64,000 bases of DNA from an uncultured Oscillospiraceae bacterium (GCA_900544715.1 UQWL01000004.1:124001-188000), one strand, 5' to 3'; positions 34,774 through 43,058 are shown, numbered from the stretch's first letter. The notes: a model not told the origin generated them from the sequence alone. Made by a program: numbers and translations.

Positions 34774-35424
34774 CTATAGTTTGGAATACCCAAAGCTGTT
34801 GACCATAGCGTCAATCGGCCGGTGCGCTTTGCAGTCCGGGCAGTCGCCCGCCGAAAAGGAGGCATAATCCGGCAGGTCCCTTGCGGAGAAGAGCGATTGA
34901 ATTTCAATCTCCTCCACCGTGGGGATTGCGCTGAACACGGCCGCGATGCCGCAGGTGCGCCCGCCGAAATAGCGGATGCAATCCAGCGCGCGGCGGATGG
35001 TTTTGCCGGTCGATACCGTGGAAATCAGCAGCAAAACGCTTTTATCCGCAACCATGGGCTGAAGGTTCTCCCGGAAAAACATCTGCCCGTTTGCATCGTA
35101 TTCCGGCGAAATCACAAACAGGCTGCTTCCCTGATTGATGGAGCGCATGCCCGATTTAGTCAGCTCACGGGCCAAAAATGCGCCGAGGATTTCGCTGCCT
35201 TCCATGCAGACGATCGTATCAATGATTTCAAACTGGAGGTAGGGGGCGGCAAGCTGGGCCGCGGCGTCACGGGCCATGGCATGCTCATGCTTGACCTTGG
35301 TGATATTCAGGTAATAATTGATGTGGGAATGGCTGGTGACAAAATGACCTGGAACCGCTTCAATCTGGATGCGCGGGTTGGACTCGGATTTGATGACGAA
35401 TGCTCTGCTTTCCATATTGTCCAT
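34774..35424 (-). CDS. phosphoribosyltransferase-like protein (orotate PRTase-related)
   Basis: 216 residues from ATG 35424, with AAGGAGG 8 bases upstream. The layout resembles type I PRTases: DTIVCMEGSEILGAFLAREL (hood/PPi loop region) and VLLLISTVSTGKTIRRALDCIRYFGG in place of the PRPP loop. The PRPP loop normally has two acidic residues (DD/ED); here they are Ile-Ser, so binding of PRPP is doubtful. Two C-terminal cysteines (CPDCKAH) could bind zinc. Homologues occur in Clostridia as orotate PRTase-like proteins. Substrate unknown. Confidence 0.65.
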   Translation of the reverse strand: MDNMESRAFVIKSESNPRIQIEAVPGHFVTSHSHINYYLNITKVKHEHAMARDAAAQLAAPYLQFEIIDTIVCMEGSEILGAFLARELTKSGMRSINQGSSLFVISPEYDANGQMFFRENLQPMVADKSVLLLISTVSTGKTIRRALDCIRYFGGRTCGIAAVFSAIPTVEEIEIQSLFSARDLPDYASFSAGDCPDCKAHRPIDAMVNSFGYSKL

Positions 35425-35550
35425 TTGCAATTCCTCCTTATCAGCTGGAAGGAAAGGGGAACCCTGCCCTTCGTTTTTATTATAAAAGAATTCTTTCGGT
35501 TTTTCAATCGAATATCAGAAAAGATTCAATATTTTGCAGTGGAATTACGC

Positions 35551-35578
35551 TTTACATGGCGGGAAAAAAAGGTATAAT
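35551..35578 (+). promoter_or_regulatory. promoter of the GH36 gene
   Basis: TTTACA (35551-35556), 16 bases, TATAAT (35573-35578), about 70 bases before the GH36 start. Confidence 0.6.
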
Positions 35579-35649
35579 AGAGATACTAAAATAGGCGATG
35601 TCTACGGATGTGGGCCTATCGTAGAATAAACCAGACAGGAGATTACACA

Positions 35650-37329
35650 ATGAAGGAATGCAGGTTTCAGCTCACCTATATCGCCGACGGCCAATTGCAC
35701 CGTACATGTGGAAAAGCACAGGAGCAGCAGCCGTTTGAAACGGAGCATTTTTCCCTCATGACGCAATATGACAAAGGGCGTGTGCGCGTCCGGATTCTTC
35801 CAAAGGAGCCCGTATCCTTTACGCAGTTTGAGATGGTGTTCCGCTACCCGTATCAGCCGGACAGCCGCGTGTTCGTCAACGGCTATCAGTCCTGGACGGA
35901 CAGCAAGGAATATTTCGTCACGGATCGCATGACTCATTTAAGCCCTTTGAGCAAGCCCTGGATCAAAGAAATGAGCCTGGATAAATCCGGCGACTACACC
36001 TTCCATGTATATCCGAAGACGAGTGGCGTGTTCCACGGCTACTCCTACTCCTATGTGCGCAATGGGGAAACGGTTGATCTGTTCGGCTCCATCACGGAGC
36101 GCAGCGGCTATACGGTATTCAATTTCGACTGTAACCGCAACCTCCTCATCGTGGAGAAGGATCTGGAGGGCGTTGTGATGGAGCAGCCGTATGACGCGGT
36201 GGATATCGTCCACCTGCGCGGCGGGTTTGACCAAGTGTTCGACCGCTACTTCCAGCTCATGGAAATCCCGAAGCCCCGCGTGCAGCATAAGTGCGGCTAC
36301 ACCACCTGGTATAATTATTATCCGAATATCAATGAAAAAATCGTGACGGATGATCTGGAAGCGCTGGCGAAGGTGCCAGAGCAGATCGATATCTTCCAAA
36401 TCGACGACGGCTACCAAACGGCTGTGGGCGACTGGCTGAGCACTGATCCGGAGAAATTCCCCAATGGCATGAAAGAAATCGCCGATCAGATTCACGGGAA
36501 GGGCATGCTCGCTGGCCTGTGGCTTGCGCCCTTTGGCTGCGAATATCACTCGACCATCGCGGAGAAGCACCCGGAGTGGCTCATCAAAAATGAAAAGGGC
36601 AAGCCTGTCGTTGCGGGCCTCAACTGGGGCGGTTTCTATGCCATTGATTTTAATCATCCGGAGGCGGCGCAGTATATCCGCAATTGCTTTGATGTGATCC
36701 TCAACGAGTGGGGTTACGACATGGTGAAGCTCGATTTCCTCTATGCCGCGTGCATTCTGCCGCAGTATAACAAATCCCGCGGCCAGCTGATGTGCGAGGC
36801 GATGGATTTTATCCGCGACTGTGTGGGCGACAAGCTCATTCTCGGCTGCGGCGTGCCGCTCGCGCCCTGCTATGGCAAGGTGGATTTTTGCCGCATCGGC
36901 GCGGATGTGTGCCTCAATTGGAAGCCTACCCTGCACGGCTACCTGACCCACCGTGAGGATGCAACAACGAAAAACGCCGTTAACAACACCATTTTCCGCC
37001 GTCAGCTCGATGGGCGTGCCTTCTGCAACGATCCTGACGTATTCCTGCTGCGCGAATACAATATGCAGCTCAATATGACCCAGCGGAAAATTATTGCAAA
37101 GGTCAATAAGATCTTCGGCAACCTGCTCTTCATCTCCGATAATGTAGACCGCTATGACGCGGAGCAGATGGCCGTGTTCCAGGATACGCTCAAGGCAAGC
37201 GACACCAAGGTGCTGAGCGCGGAATACGTGAAAAAGGATGTTGTAGAAGTCCGCTTCCTGGAGGATGGCGCAGAGAAGCACCTGCGTTTTGACATTACGG
37301 ATGGAACGCTTCTGGAAGGCGAATTTTAA
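35650..37329 (+). CDS. alpha-galactosidase, glycoside hydrolase family 36
   Basis: 559 residues from ATG 35650 (ACAGGAG upstream). No signal peptide, so cytoplasmic. The N-terminal beta-sandwich (about 1-205, VFVNGYQSWTDS) leads into a TIM barrel with FQIDDGYQ (249-256). The nucleophile Asp362 is in MVKLDFLY and the acid/base Asp419 in CRIGADV, the GH36 pair. GWLKVPEQ-type features of raffinose-active enzymes cannot be resolved. It probably releases galactose from alpha-galactosides. A HAD phosphatase gene follows after 29 bases. Confidence 0.9.
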   Translation: MKECRFQLTYIADGQLHRTCGKAQEQQPFETEHFSLMTQYDKGRVRVRILPKEPVSFTQFEMVFRYPYQPDSRVFVNGYQSWTDSKEYFVTDRMTHLSPLSKPWIKEMSLDKSGDYTFHVYPKTSGVFHGYSYSYVRNGETVDLFGSITERSGYTVFNFDCNRNLLIVEKDLEGVVMEQPYDAVDIVHLRGGFDQVFDRYFQLMEIPKPRVQHKCGYTTWYNYYPNINEKIVTDDLEALAKVPEQIDIFQIDDGYQTAVGDWLSTDPEKFPNGMKEIADQIHGKGMLAGLWLAPFGCEYHSTIAEKHPEWLIKNEKGKPVVAGLNWGGFYAIDFNHPEAAQYIRNCFDVILNEWGYDMVKLDFLYAACILPQYNKSRGQLMCEAMDFIRDCVGDKLILGCGVPLAPCYGKVDFCRIGADVCLNWKPTLHGYLTHREDATTKNAVNNTIFRRQLDGRAFCNDPDVFLLREYNMQLNMTQRKIIAKVNKIFGNLLFISDNVDRYDAEQMAVFQDTLKASDTKVLSAEYVKKDVVEVRFLEDGAEKHLRFDITDGTLLEGEF

Positions 37330-37358
37330 ACAGATGATATAAAGGATGACGGTTCTGC

Positions 37359-38021
37359 ATGCATTACCATACTGTGGTTTTTGATTTGGATGGAACGCTG
37401 CTCGATACACTGGATGACCTGGCCGATGCAACAAACGCCGCCCTGCGTGCGTGCGGGTATCCGCCACGCGATCGGGAGGAGGTGCGCAGTTTTGTTGGCA
37501 ACGGCGTGCGCCTGCTCATCGAGCGGGCCGTCCCCAAGGGAACGGAGGAAGCGGCGGTGGAACGCTGCTTTGCCCTCTTTAAGGAGCAGTATAGCAAGCT
37601 GATGTGCTGCAAAACAAAGCCTTACAACGGCATTTTACCGTTGCTGGAGGCCCTGCGGGAGGGCGGCGTTTCATGCGCCGTCGTCTCCAATAAATACGAT
37701 GGCGCGGTCAAACAGCTTTCTGATACGCATTTCGGGGGGCTGGTGGGGGTTTCCATTGGGGAGCGCACGGGCGTGCGCCGCAAACCCGCGCCGGACAGTG
37801 TGCTGGAAGCGCTGCGCCTGCTCGGCAGCGGGGCGGAAGGCGCGATCTACGCCGGGGATTCGGATGTGGATGTGCAAACAGCCCACAATGCCGGCCTGCC
37901 CTGCATCGGCGTTACCTGGGGCTTTCGCAGCAGAAGTGTGCTGGAGGAGGCTGGAGCCGATTTTCTTGTGGATACCCCGGAGCAGCTTTTGGAGATCGTG
38001 ATGGGGCAGAGGGGTGATTAA
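37359..38021 (+). CDS. HAD-superfamily phosphatase, phosphoglycolate-phosphatase-like
   Basis: 220 residues. Motif I VFDLDGTLLDTLDDL has nucleophile Asp9 and Asp11; motif II is VVSNK, motif III the Lys in RKPAPD, and motif IV AGDSDVDVQTA. The cap follows motif I (C1 type). The similarity to Gph/PGP proteins is strong, but this family is promiscuous and may act on sugar phosphates made from the GH36 product. Confidence 0.9.
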   Translation: MHYHTVVFDLDGTLLDTLDDLADATNAALRACGYPPRDREEVRSFVGNGVRLLIERAVPKGTEEAAVERCFALFKEQYSKLMCCKTKPYNGILPLLEALREGGVSCAVVSNKYDGAVKQLSDTHFGGLVGVSIGERTGVRRKPAPDSVLEALRLLGSGAEGAIYAGDSDVDVQTAHNAGLPCIGVTWGFRSRSVLEEAGADFLVDTPEQLLEIVMGQRGD

Positions 38022-38101
38022 CCGCCCTTGCTTTTATAAGGGAGGGCAAACGGCTTGAGCATCAGCCGCTTGCCTGTAAAAGAGGAGGATGTTTGTAAAA
38101 A

Positions 38102-39655
38102 ATGAAGCTTTATCTGATGATCCGGCGCGTGGTCGCGCTCATCATCGCCTCGGTGCAGTTCCTGCTTGGGCTGTTTGGCGTGAGCGTCAACCCGATGAAA
38201 AATGTGATCGAGGAGCCGAATCTTGTGCCGCAGGCGGTCATTGCGGAGCAGAGCGGTTCCGCTATTGCGGATGCGAAATACCTGACGGACGGCAAGATTG
38301 AAACCTACTGGTCCTCCGGTCAGAAGGAAAACGCCTATGTGGAGCTGCGGTTCCCGGAGGCGGTCACCTTCAATACGGTGGTGCTGCGCGAATTGACCAC
38401 CAGCGTGAAATCATTTGCCCTGCAAACGTATGAAAACGGCGAATGGGTCGATTTCTTCAAGAGCGACCGCATTGAAACCTACCGTTTCTGCACCTTTGAC
38501 CCGGTCACCACGCAGCGGGTGCGCCTTGTCGTGCGCGAGCAGGCGGGTACTTTCCGCTTGCAGGAGATGGAGATTTATAACATCGCGCCGAAAGAGCTTG
38601 ATGAGCCTCTGCGCATCGCGGCCTACAAACGCATTGATTTCAATAAGTCCTGGAAGATTACGGACAAGGTGCGCGAGATGAAGGCGGCTTACGGCGAAAA
38701 CAGCGCGCAATACAGGGAAGCCTATCAGGCGATGAAAACCTACTCCCGCTATTTTGAGGTGATTAACGAGGTCATTCTCTTCAACGGTGTGGACTGGACG
38801 ACGGAAGGCGGCATCCATATCCGTGACGGCGCGGATGATTTCCGCCGTGAGATTGCGGCGCTGCATGAGATTTTTGATGTGCGCGATCTCAAAACGGACG
38901 TGCGCATCACAGCCACGATCCTTTGCCCGGGCAATAACGAGGTGACGGCACAATCCCTCACGGATCATATGGATACGCTAGTGGAAAATATCGTAGCTTT
39001 TGTGAAGGAATATGGCTTGGACGGTGTGGATTTTGACTGGGAATACCCGGATCAGAATGCACAATGGAAGGTTTACAGCCAATTCATCAAAAAGCTCGAC
39101 AAGGCCTTTGAGCATGAATTTGGCGACAGTGTGACCATCGGCGTCGCCCTTGCCAGCTGGGGCGTCGGCTTCAGCCGCAGCGCCATGCGCGCTATTGATG
39201 AGGTGCATGTGATGGCCTATGACCTGTTTGATGAAGACGGCTGCCATTCCACCTTCATGACGGGCGCATACAATCCGATGCGCTATTTCAATGGCCTGCA
39301 ATATCCCCGCGAGCAGTTTAACCTCGGCCTGCCGTATTATGGCCGTCCGGTAGACCGCGGTGCTTACTGGCCCTCCTGGAGCCAGGTAGCCAATGAGCCG
39401 GACGCCTATTGGAAGAATGTCTTCCCCGGCAATTATACAGATGAAAACGGTAACCCGGTTGTGATTGACGATTATTATAACAGCCCCTCCATGGTGGCGG
39501 ATAAAACGGCCTATGCCGTCAGCCTTGGCATCGGCGGCATGATGATCTTCCACATGGACTGTGATCTGCCGATGGATCATCCGAATTCCCTGACGCTGGC
39601 GATGGAAAGAACGCTGGAGCAGCGCGTGGCGAATTACCGCACGGAGGCAAAATAA
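38102..39655 (+). CDS. GH18 family protein with F5/8 type C (CBM32-like) domain
   Basis: 517 residues. The N-terminal hydrophobic stretch (about 8-28, VVALIIASVQFLLGLFGVSV) acts as signal or anchor. Residues about 45-160 form a discoidin/F5-8C sugar-binding domain (YLTDGKIETYWSS, FNTVVLRELT). The GH18 barrel has DGVDFDWEYP with Asp307, Asp310, Asp312 and catalytic Glu314, the complete DxxDxDxE motif, then LPYYGRPV and GIGGMMIFHMDCD. It should cut or bind GlcNAc-type glycans outside the cell. A close paralogue without the anchor is at 49173-50618. Confidence 0.88.
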   Translation: MKLYLMIRRVVALIIASVQFLLGLFGVSVNPMKNVIEEPNLVPQAVIAEQSGSAIADAKYLTDGKIETYWSSGQKENAYVELRFPEAVTFNTVVLRELTTSVKSFALQTYENGEWVDFFKSDRIETYRFCTFDPVTTQRVRLVVREQAGTFRLQEMEIYNIAPKELDEPLRIAAYKRIDFNKSWKITDKVREMKAAYGENSAQYREAYQAMKTYSRYFEVINEVILFNGVDWTTEGGIHIRDGADDFRREIAALHEIFDVRDLKTDVRITATILCPGNNEVTAQSLTDHMDTLVENIVAFVKEYGLDGVDFDWEYPDQNAQWKVYSQFIKKLDKAFEHEFGDSVTIGVALASWGVGFSRSAMRAIDEVHVMAYDLFDEDGCHSTFMTGAYNPMRYFNGLQYPREQFNLGLPYYGRPVDRGAYWPSWSQVANEPDAYWKNVFPGNYTDENGNPVVIDDYYNSPSMVADKTAYAVSLGIGGMMIFHMDCDLPMDHPNSLTLAMERTLEQRVANYRTEAK

Positions 39656-39670
39656 TCTTTTGCAGAAAAA

Positions 39671-39710
39671 ATGAGGGGCTGCAGCCAATTTGGTTGCAGT
39701 CCCCCGTTTT
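39671..39710 (+). terminator. terminator-like hairpin after the GH18 gene
   Basis: An imperfect stem, GAGGGGCTGCAGCC against GGTTGCAGTCCCCC, followed by GTTTTGATTT. The arm resembles that of the hairpin at 14284. Confidence 0.65.
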
Positions 39711-39739
39711 GATTTCGCATGAAGGCAATCGATGATGGC

Positions 39740-39931
39740 TCATGCGCGGGCTTCCACCTCCCAATCCGGGAGGGAAAAGGCATCCATATAGCGCAGGAGA
39801 TACATGCAGTCCCGAAAGGCCTGGCGGGTCATCCAGGCGTATTCCATGCCGCCCATGGCGTTGAGCGCCTCCTCCATGGGACGAAGGAGGGCACGGTCTG
39901 CACCGAGTTTTTCCTCGATCTTCTCCATCAT
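39740..39931 (-). CDS. possible small hypothetical protein
   Basis: 63 codons starting MMEKIEEKLGADRALLRPME; charged, helical, with no recognised family. There is no clear ribosome site and a stop is 5 codons upstream. It lies downstream of the ribbon-helix-helix gene on the same strand, but a strong hairpin separates them. It could be a remnant or spurious. Confidence 0.35.
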   Translation of the reverse strand: MMEKIEEKLGADRALLRPMEEALNAMGGMEYAWMTRQAFRDCMYLLRYMDAFSLPDWEVEARA

Positions 39932-39977
39932 ATGATATGATAGTTATGCTGAAAATGCCTTTGGCATTGGCGGTACT

Positions 39978-40027
39978 GGAAGCGGCTACAGCTTTGACGG
40001 GTTGTGGAGCCGCTTCCTTTCATTTTT
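39978..40027 (+). terminator. hairpin at the 3' end of the ribbon-helix-helix gene
   Basis: Arms GGAAGCGGCT (39978-39987) and AGCCGCTTCC (40008-40017), with a T-rich tail on the plus strand (TTTCATTTTTT) that overlaps the stop codon of the minus-strand gene. Direction of use is unclear. Confidence 0.5.
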
Positions 40028-40199
40028 TGAGGTCGTCATAAACCTTGTCGATCCCCTGTCGGACAATATCGGAACGGGTGGTGTGGAGCGCCTGTGTGCA
40101 CTGATCAATTTTTTCTAATGTATGATCGTCCACACGAACCCTTAGCGTTTTGTCTTTGGGATTGTCTGAGGGGGGACGGCCTGCTTTTTTGGGAGCCAT
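40020..40199 (-). CDS. ribbon-helix-helix (CopG-type) DNA-binding protein
   Basis: 59 residues from ATG 40199, with GGGAGGTG 6 bases upstream; the in-frame codons before it cover the ribosome site. The sequence MAPKKAGRPPSDNPKDKTLR then VRVDDHTLEKIDQCTQALHT is a typical RHH protein with a basic, GRPPSDNPK leader, as found on many Firmicutes mobile or regulatory modules. It probably binds DNA as a dimer. No toxin-like partner is adjacent. Confidence 0.8.
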   Translation of the reverse strand: MAPKKAGRPPSDNPKDKTLRVRVDDHTLEKIDQCTQALHTTRSDIVRQGIDKVYDDLKK

Positions 40200-40229
40200 G
40201 ATTTCACCTCCCTTTTTGCTGCCACAAAT

Positions 40230-40258
40230 ATTGTATAGTTGTAGACACATAAAGTCAA
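40230..40258 (-). promoter_or_regulatory. promoter of the ribbon-helix-helix gene
   Basis: On the minus strand: TTGACT (40258-40253), 17 bases, TACAAT (40235-40230), about 30 bases before the start codon. Confidence 0.75.
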
Positions 40259-40304
40259 GTGTTATTTAAAAAAGTGAGTTTGATTCATAATTTTCAAATC
40301 TCCC

Positions 40305-40333
40305 TTGACAACCAAATCAATCTCGTTTATCAT
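40305..40333 (+). promoter_or_regulatory. promoter of the GntR-ABC operon
   Basis: TTGACA (40305-40310), 17 bases, TATCAT (40328-40333). It abuts a perfect inverted repeat. Confidence 0.75.
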
Positions 40334-40334
40334 G

Positions 40335-40368
40335 TGATTAGTTAATTAGTCAAGCAATTAACTAATCA
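40335..40368 (+). promoter_or_regulatory. operator-like inverted repeat, probable autoregulatory GntR site
   Basis: Arms TGATTAGTTAATT (40335-40347) and AATTAACTAATCA (40356-40368), a perfect 13-bp dyad with an 8-base centre, placed directly downstream of the -10. YtrA-type repressors usually bind such AT-rich dyads at their own promoters. Confidence 0.75.
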
Positions 40369-40388
40369 TGAGCAAGGGAAGTGGGTGC

Positions 40389-40772
40389 ATGCCAGGCGGA
40401 TTTCAGGAAGACCGGCCGATCTTTTTGCAGATCGCCGAGATGCTGGAGGATGCAATCCTTACCGGCGCCTTCCCGGAGGGAGAGCAGGTTCCCTCCACCA
40501 CGGAAATATCCGTGCGTTATCAAATCAACCCCGCAACGGCACTCAAGGGCGTAAATCAGCTTGTTGAGGCGGGCATCCTGCATAAAAAGCGCGGCGTTGG
40601 GATGTTTGTGAGCACAGGGGCAATCCAGCAATTGCGGGAGAAACGCCGGGAGCAGTTTTACCGCGCCCATGCGCTGCCGTTGGCGCAAGAGGCAGTCCGG
40701 CTGGGCATCAGCCGGGAGGAGGCCAGTTCAATGATAGAAAGAGGGTTTACAGAATGCAGGCAATCGAAGTAA
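40389..40772 (+). CDS. GntR-family repressor, YtrA subfamily
   Basis: 127 residues from ATG 40389, following AAGGGAAGTGGG; an ATG at 40368 would overlap the operator and lacks a ribosome site. The winged helix reads QIAEMLEDAILTGAFPEGEQ then VPSTTEISVRYQINPATALK. The effector domain is only a short helical tail, typical of YtrA members that sit in front of ABC transporter genes. The gene overlaps the ATPase gene by 19 bases. Confidence 0.9.
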   Translation: MPGGFQEDRPIFLQIAEMLEDAILTGAFPEGEQVPSTTEISVRYQINPATALKGVNQLVEAGILHKKRGVGMFVSTGAIQQLREKRREQFYRAHALPLAQEAVRLGISREEASSMIERGFTECRQSK

Positions 40773-41602
40773 AAGGCGTGAAAAAGGCCTACGGCGAGGT
40801 GGCCGCTCTGCGCGACGTTACCGTATCCTTTGGGGAAAACCGGATTTACGGCCTGCTTGGCCGCAACGGGGCGGGGAAATCGACGTTGTTGAAAATTATC
40901 TCCAACCGGATTTTTCCGGATCAGGGCGAGGTGACAATCGATGGGCTTCCGGCCCGGGAAAACGACGGGGCGCAGGCGAAGCTCTACCTGATGAGTGAAG
41001 AAAACCTCTACCCGGAGGCGATGCGGGTGAAGGATGCATTCCGCTGGAGCAAAGCCTTCTATCCCGGCTTTCAGGAGGAGAAGGCCCTCATGCTCGCACA
41101 GCAGTTCGGGCTGGATATTCGGAAGAAGGCCGTCACCCTTTCCACCGGCTACAAGTCGATTTTTAAAATCATCCTTGCGCTCTCGCTCGATGTGCCATAC
41201 CTGCTCTTTGACGAGCCGGTTCTGGGGCTCGACGCAAACCACAGGGAGCTGTTTTATAAGCTGCTGCTGGAATCCTATGGAGAAAAGCCGAAAACGATTC
41301 TCCTTGCTACGCATCTCATTGAGGAGGTCGCGCACGTAATCGAGCACATTGTCATCATCAAGCAGGGCGAAATCCTGCGGGATGAGCCGGTGGAAACGCT
41401 GCTGGAAGCCGGCTATACCGTAACGGGGGCGGCGGCAGCGGTAGATCAGTTCCTCCAGGGCCGGTATCCAATTGGCTGCGACACGCTCGGCGGGCTGAAA
41501 ACGGCCTATCTTCTGGGCAGCAGGCCCGATCAGCTTCCGCAGGGGCTGGAAATCACACGGCTCGATCTTCAGAAGCTGTTTATCCAGCTCACAAACGCAT
41601 AA
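40754..41602 (+). CDS. ABC transporter ATP-binding protein
   Basis: 282 residues. Walker A GRNGAGKST (about 36-44), a degenerate signature VTLSTGYKSIFKI in place of LSGG, Walker B YLLFDEPVLGLD, and the switch His in LATHLIEE are visible. The form TGYKS is common in BcrA/YtrB-like exporters controlled by YtrA-type GntR regulators. The domain is followed by a short C-terminal extension. Works with the permease encoded 14 bases downstream. Substrate unknown; peptide antibiotics or lipids are usual for this class. Confidence 0.9.
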   Translation: MQAIEVKGVKKAYGEVAALRDVTVSFGENRIYGLLGRNGAGKSTLLKIISNRIFPDQGEVTIDGLPARENDGAQAKLYLMSEENLYPEAMRVKDAFRWSKAFYPGFQEEKALMLAQQFGLDIRKKAVTLSTGYKSIFKIILALSLDVPYLLFDEPVLGLDANHRELFYKLLLESYGEKPKTILLATHLIEEVAHVIEHIVIIKQGEILRDEPVETLLEAGYTVTGAAAAVDQFLQGRYPIGCDTLGGLKTAYLLGSRPDQLPQGLEITRLDLQKLFIQLTNA

Positions 41603-41616
41603 AGGAGGGCTTATAG

Positions 41617-42339
41617 ATGAAACGGAAAGCGGCGGTGCGGTATCTGCTGCATAGCTATCGCAACCCACTTCTGATTTTTTATGGTATTGTTTTGCTGGTT
41701 TCACTTCTGGTGTATACGCTCATGGAGGTTCAAGTGGCAGGGGAGAAGGTGAGCTCTGTCAATGGTGCCAGCGTGATTTTCCTGTTCGTATGCGGGCTGA
41801 ATGCCTTTAAGGAGGATTTCTGCTTTCTCCTGCAAAACGGCGTATCCAGAAAAACGCAGTTTTCCGCCACTTGTATTGCGTTTTTACCGGTTGCGCTCCT
41901 GATGGCGTTTGTGGATTCTTTGATGACTGCCTTATTCTCCGCCCTTTTCTCCTATCAGGGAATCCTTGGCCTGATCTATGGCAGGGCGATGGAGGCTGGC
42001 TTCACCGGTTTTCTGCTCCAAATCGGCTGGCTGTTCTGCCTGTATCTGTTCGCCTTGCTGCTGGGGTATCTGATCACCACGCTGTATTACCGGATGGGAT
42101 CCAGGCTCAAGGTGCTGGTATCGGTCAGCGTGCCGGTGCTGCTTGCCCTGGTGCTGCCGCTCATGGATGCCGAGCTGTTTCAGGGGCGGATTTCTCAGGC
42201 CCTCTTGGCAGCGCTGAAAGCGGTATTCGGGCTGCAAAACGGAGCGAATCCATTTCTTGGCATGCTGTTCCTGCTGATCTGCTGCGCGGCTTGTGGGATA
42301 TGCGCCAGGGGGTTACAGCGCAAAGCAATATTGAAATAA
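41617..42339 (+). CDS. ABC transporter permease of the GntR-regulated operon
   Basis: 240 residues with about six hydrophobic segments (PLLIFYGIVLLVSLLVYTLM, FLYLFALLLGYLITTLYY-type stretches). No catalytic motif is expected. It is poorly conserved, as such permeases are, and identified mainly by topology and by its position after the ATPase gene. AAAGGAGG precedes the ATG. It ends at a 32-base perfect palindrome. Confidence 0.75.
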   Translation: MKRKAAVRYLLHSYRNPLLIFYGIVLLVSLLVYTLMEVQVAGEKVSSVNGASVIFLFVCGLNAFKEDFCFLLQNGVSRKTQFSATCIAFLPVALLMAFVDSLMTALFSALFSYQGILGLIYGRAMEAGFTGFLLQIGWLFCLYLFALLLGYLITTLYYRMGSRLKVLVSVSVPVLLALVLPLMDAELFQGRISQALLAALKAVFGLQNGANPFLGMLFLLICCAACGICARGLQRKAILK

Positions 42340-42363
42340 CACACATTTTTGATGCGGTAACAA

Positions 42364-42395
42364 GATAGGCCAGGCAGCGCGCTGCCTGGCCTATC
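42364..42395. terminator. 32-base perfect palindrome, bidirectional terminator
   Basis: Arms of 16 bases starting GATAGGCCAGGCAGCG meet without a loop, between the convergent permease and XRE genes. There is no long T-run on either side (ATTATG on the plus side, TTGTTACC on the minus), so termination strength is uncertain. Confidence 0.65.
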
Positions 42396-42396
42396 A

Positions 42397-42660
42397 TTAT
42401 GTATCTTCTTTCGGGCCATACATCAATTCATCAACGCTGACGTGAAAGATTTTTGCGAAAACATCCAGTTCAATGTCTTTCACCATCCGCTTACCGCATT
42501 CAATGCGCTGAATGGCGTTTTTATTGATGTTGAGCCCTTCCAGCTGCATTTTAGCGGCCAGCTTTTCCTGAGAGGGTGAACCTGCGAGCAGATTTCTGAA
42601 TTTCGCAATGTTTTTTCCGCAGAGATTACGGCTTTCCATAGGTGATTTTTCCTGCGCCAT
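42397..42660 (-). CDS. XRE-family HTH regulator 1
   Basis: 87 residues. The helix-turn-helix reads SQEKLAAKMQLEGLNINKNA then IQRIECGKRMVKDIELDVFA. There is no effector domain. It shares the pattern NKNAIQRIE-G-R-V-DIEL-FA-F-VS-D-L with the next gene, also 87 codons, so the two are paralogues. A TGACA-N9-TGTCA dyad lies 71-89 bases upstream, overlapping a TTGACA -35 on the minus strand. Confidence 0.88.
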   Translation of the reverse strand: MAQEKSPMESRNLCGKNIAKFRNLLAGSPSQEKLAAKMQLEGLNINKNAIQRIECGKRMVKDIELDVFAKIFHVSVDELMYGPKEDT

Positions 42661-42730
42661 AGCTGAGACACCTCATTTTTTAAACAATATTAAGAGATAT
42701 CGTAATTATATTATATATATAAGTATTTTA

Positions 42731-42749
42731 TGACACTTTTAGTATGTCA
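42731..42749. promoter_or_regulatory. dyad TGACA-N9-TGTCA upstream of XRE gene 1
   Basis: TGACA at 42731-42735 and TGTCA at 42745-42749. Read on the minus strand the site overlaps TTGACA, the likely -35 of XRE gene 1. Confidence 0.6.
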
Positions 42750-42767
42750 AATTTAGGGAAAGCATTT

Positions 42768-43031
42768 CTATTGATCCGATTCTATTTTGGATAGCAGCAC
42801 ATCTGAAGAAACGCCAAAAAAATCCGCAAAGGCCGCCAGTTCGATATCTGTAACGAAGCGATCCCCATGCTCGATGCGTTGAATCGCATTTTTGTCCATG
42901 TCAATTCCCTTTTCCTGCATCCGCTCGGCCAGAATTCTCTGTGAAGTTTTATCAGGCAATTGCTTACGAAGTTTCGCAATCTGTTTCCCACAACGATTAC
43001 ATTTTCCGTCGATATGCTTGTTTTTGAACAT
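42768..43031 (-). CDS. XRE-family HTH regulator 2
   Basis: 87 residues from ATG 43031, with GGAGTGAG 6 bases upstream; in-frame codons further up include another ATG but no ribosome site. The HTH (SQRILAERMQEKGIDMDKNA, IQRIEHGDRFVTDIELAAFA) parallels XRE gene 1 over its whole length. A C-x-x-C near the N-terminus (KCNRCGKQI) is absent from the paralogue, which has NLCGKNI there. Two copies of the shared dyad lie upstream. Confidence 0.88.
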   Translation of the reverse strand: MFKNKHIDGKCNRCGKQIAKLRKQLPDKTSQRILAERMQEKGIDMDKNAIQRIEHGDRFVTDIELAAFADFFGVSSDVLLSKIESDQ

Positions 43032-43058
43032 GACATACTCACTCCATTCATTTTCTTT

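Noticed and set aside
35938..37467. A 509-codon minus-strand open frame opposite the GH36 gene
   Set aside because: Antisense shadow of a gene with both catalytic residues intact; composition is Arg/His/Ile-rich and unlike real proteins here.
39740..40250. A toxin-antitoxin pair or mobile-element remnant around the ribbon-helix-helix gene
   Set aside because: The second frame has no ribosome site or toxin-like motif, and no recombinase or repeats flank the region.
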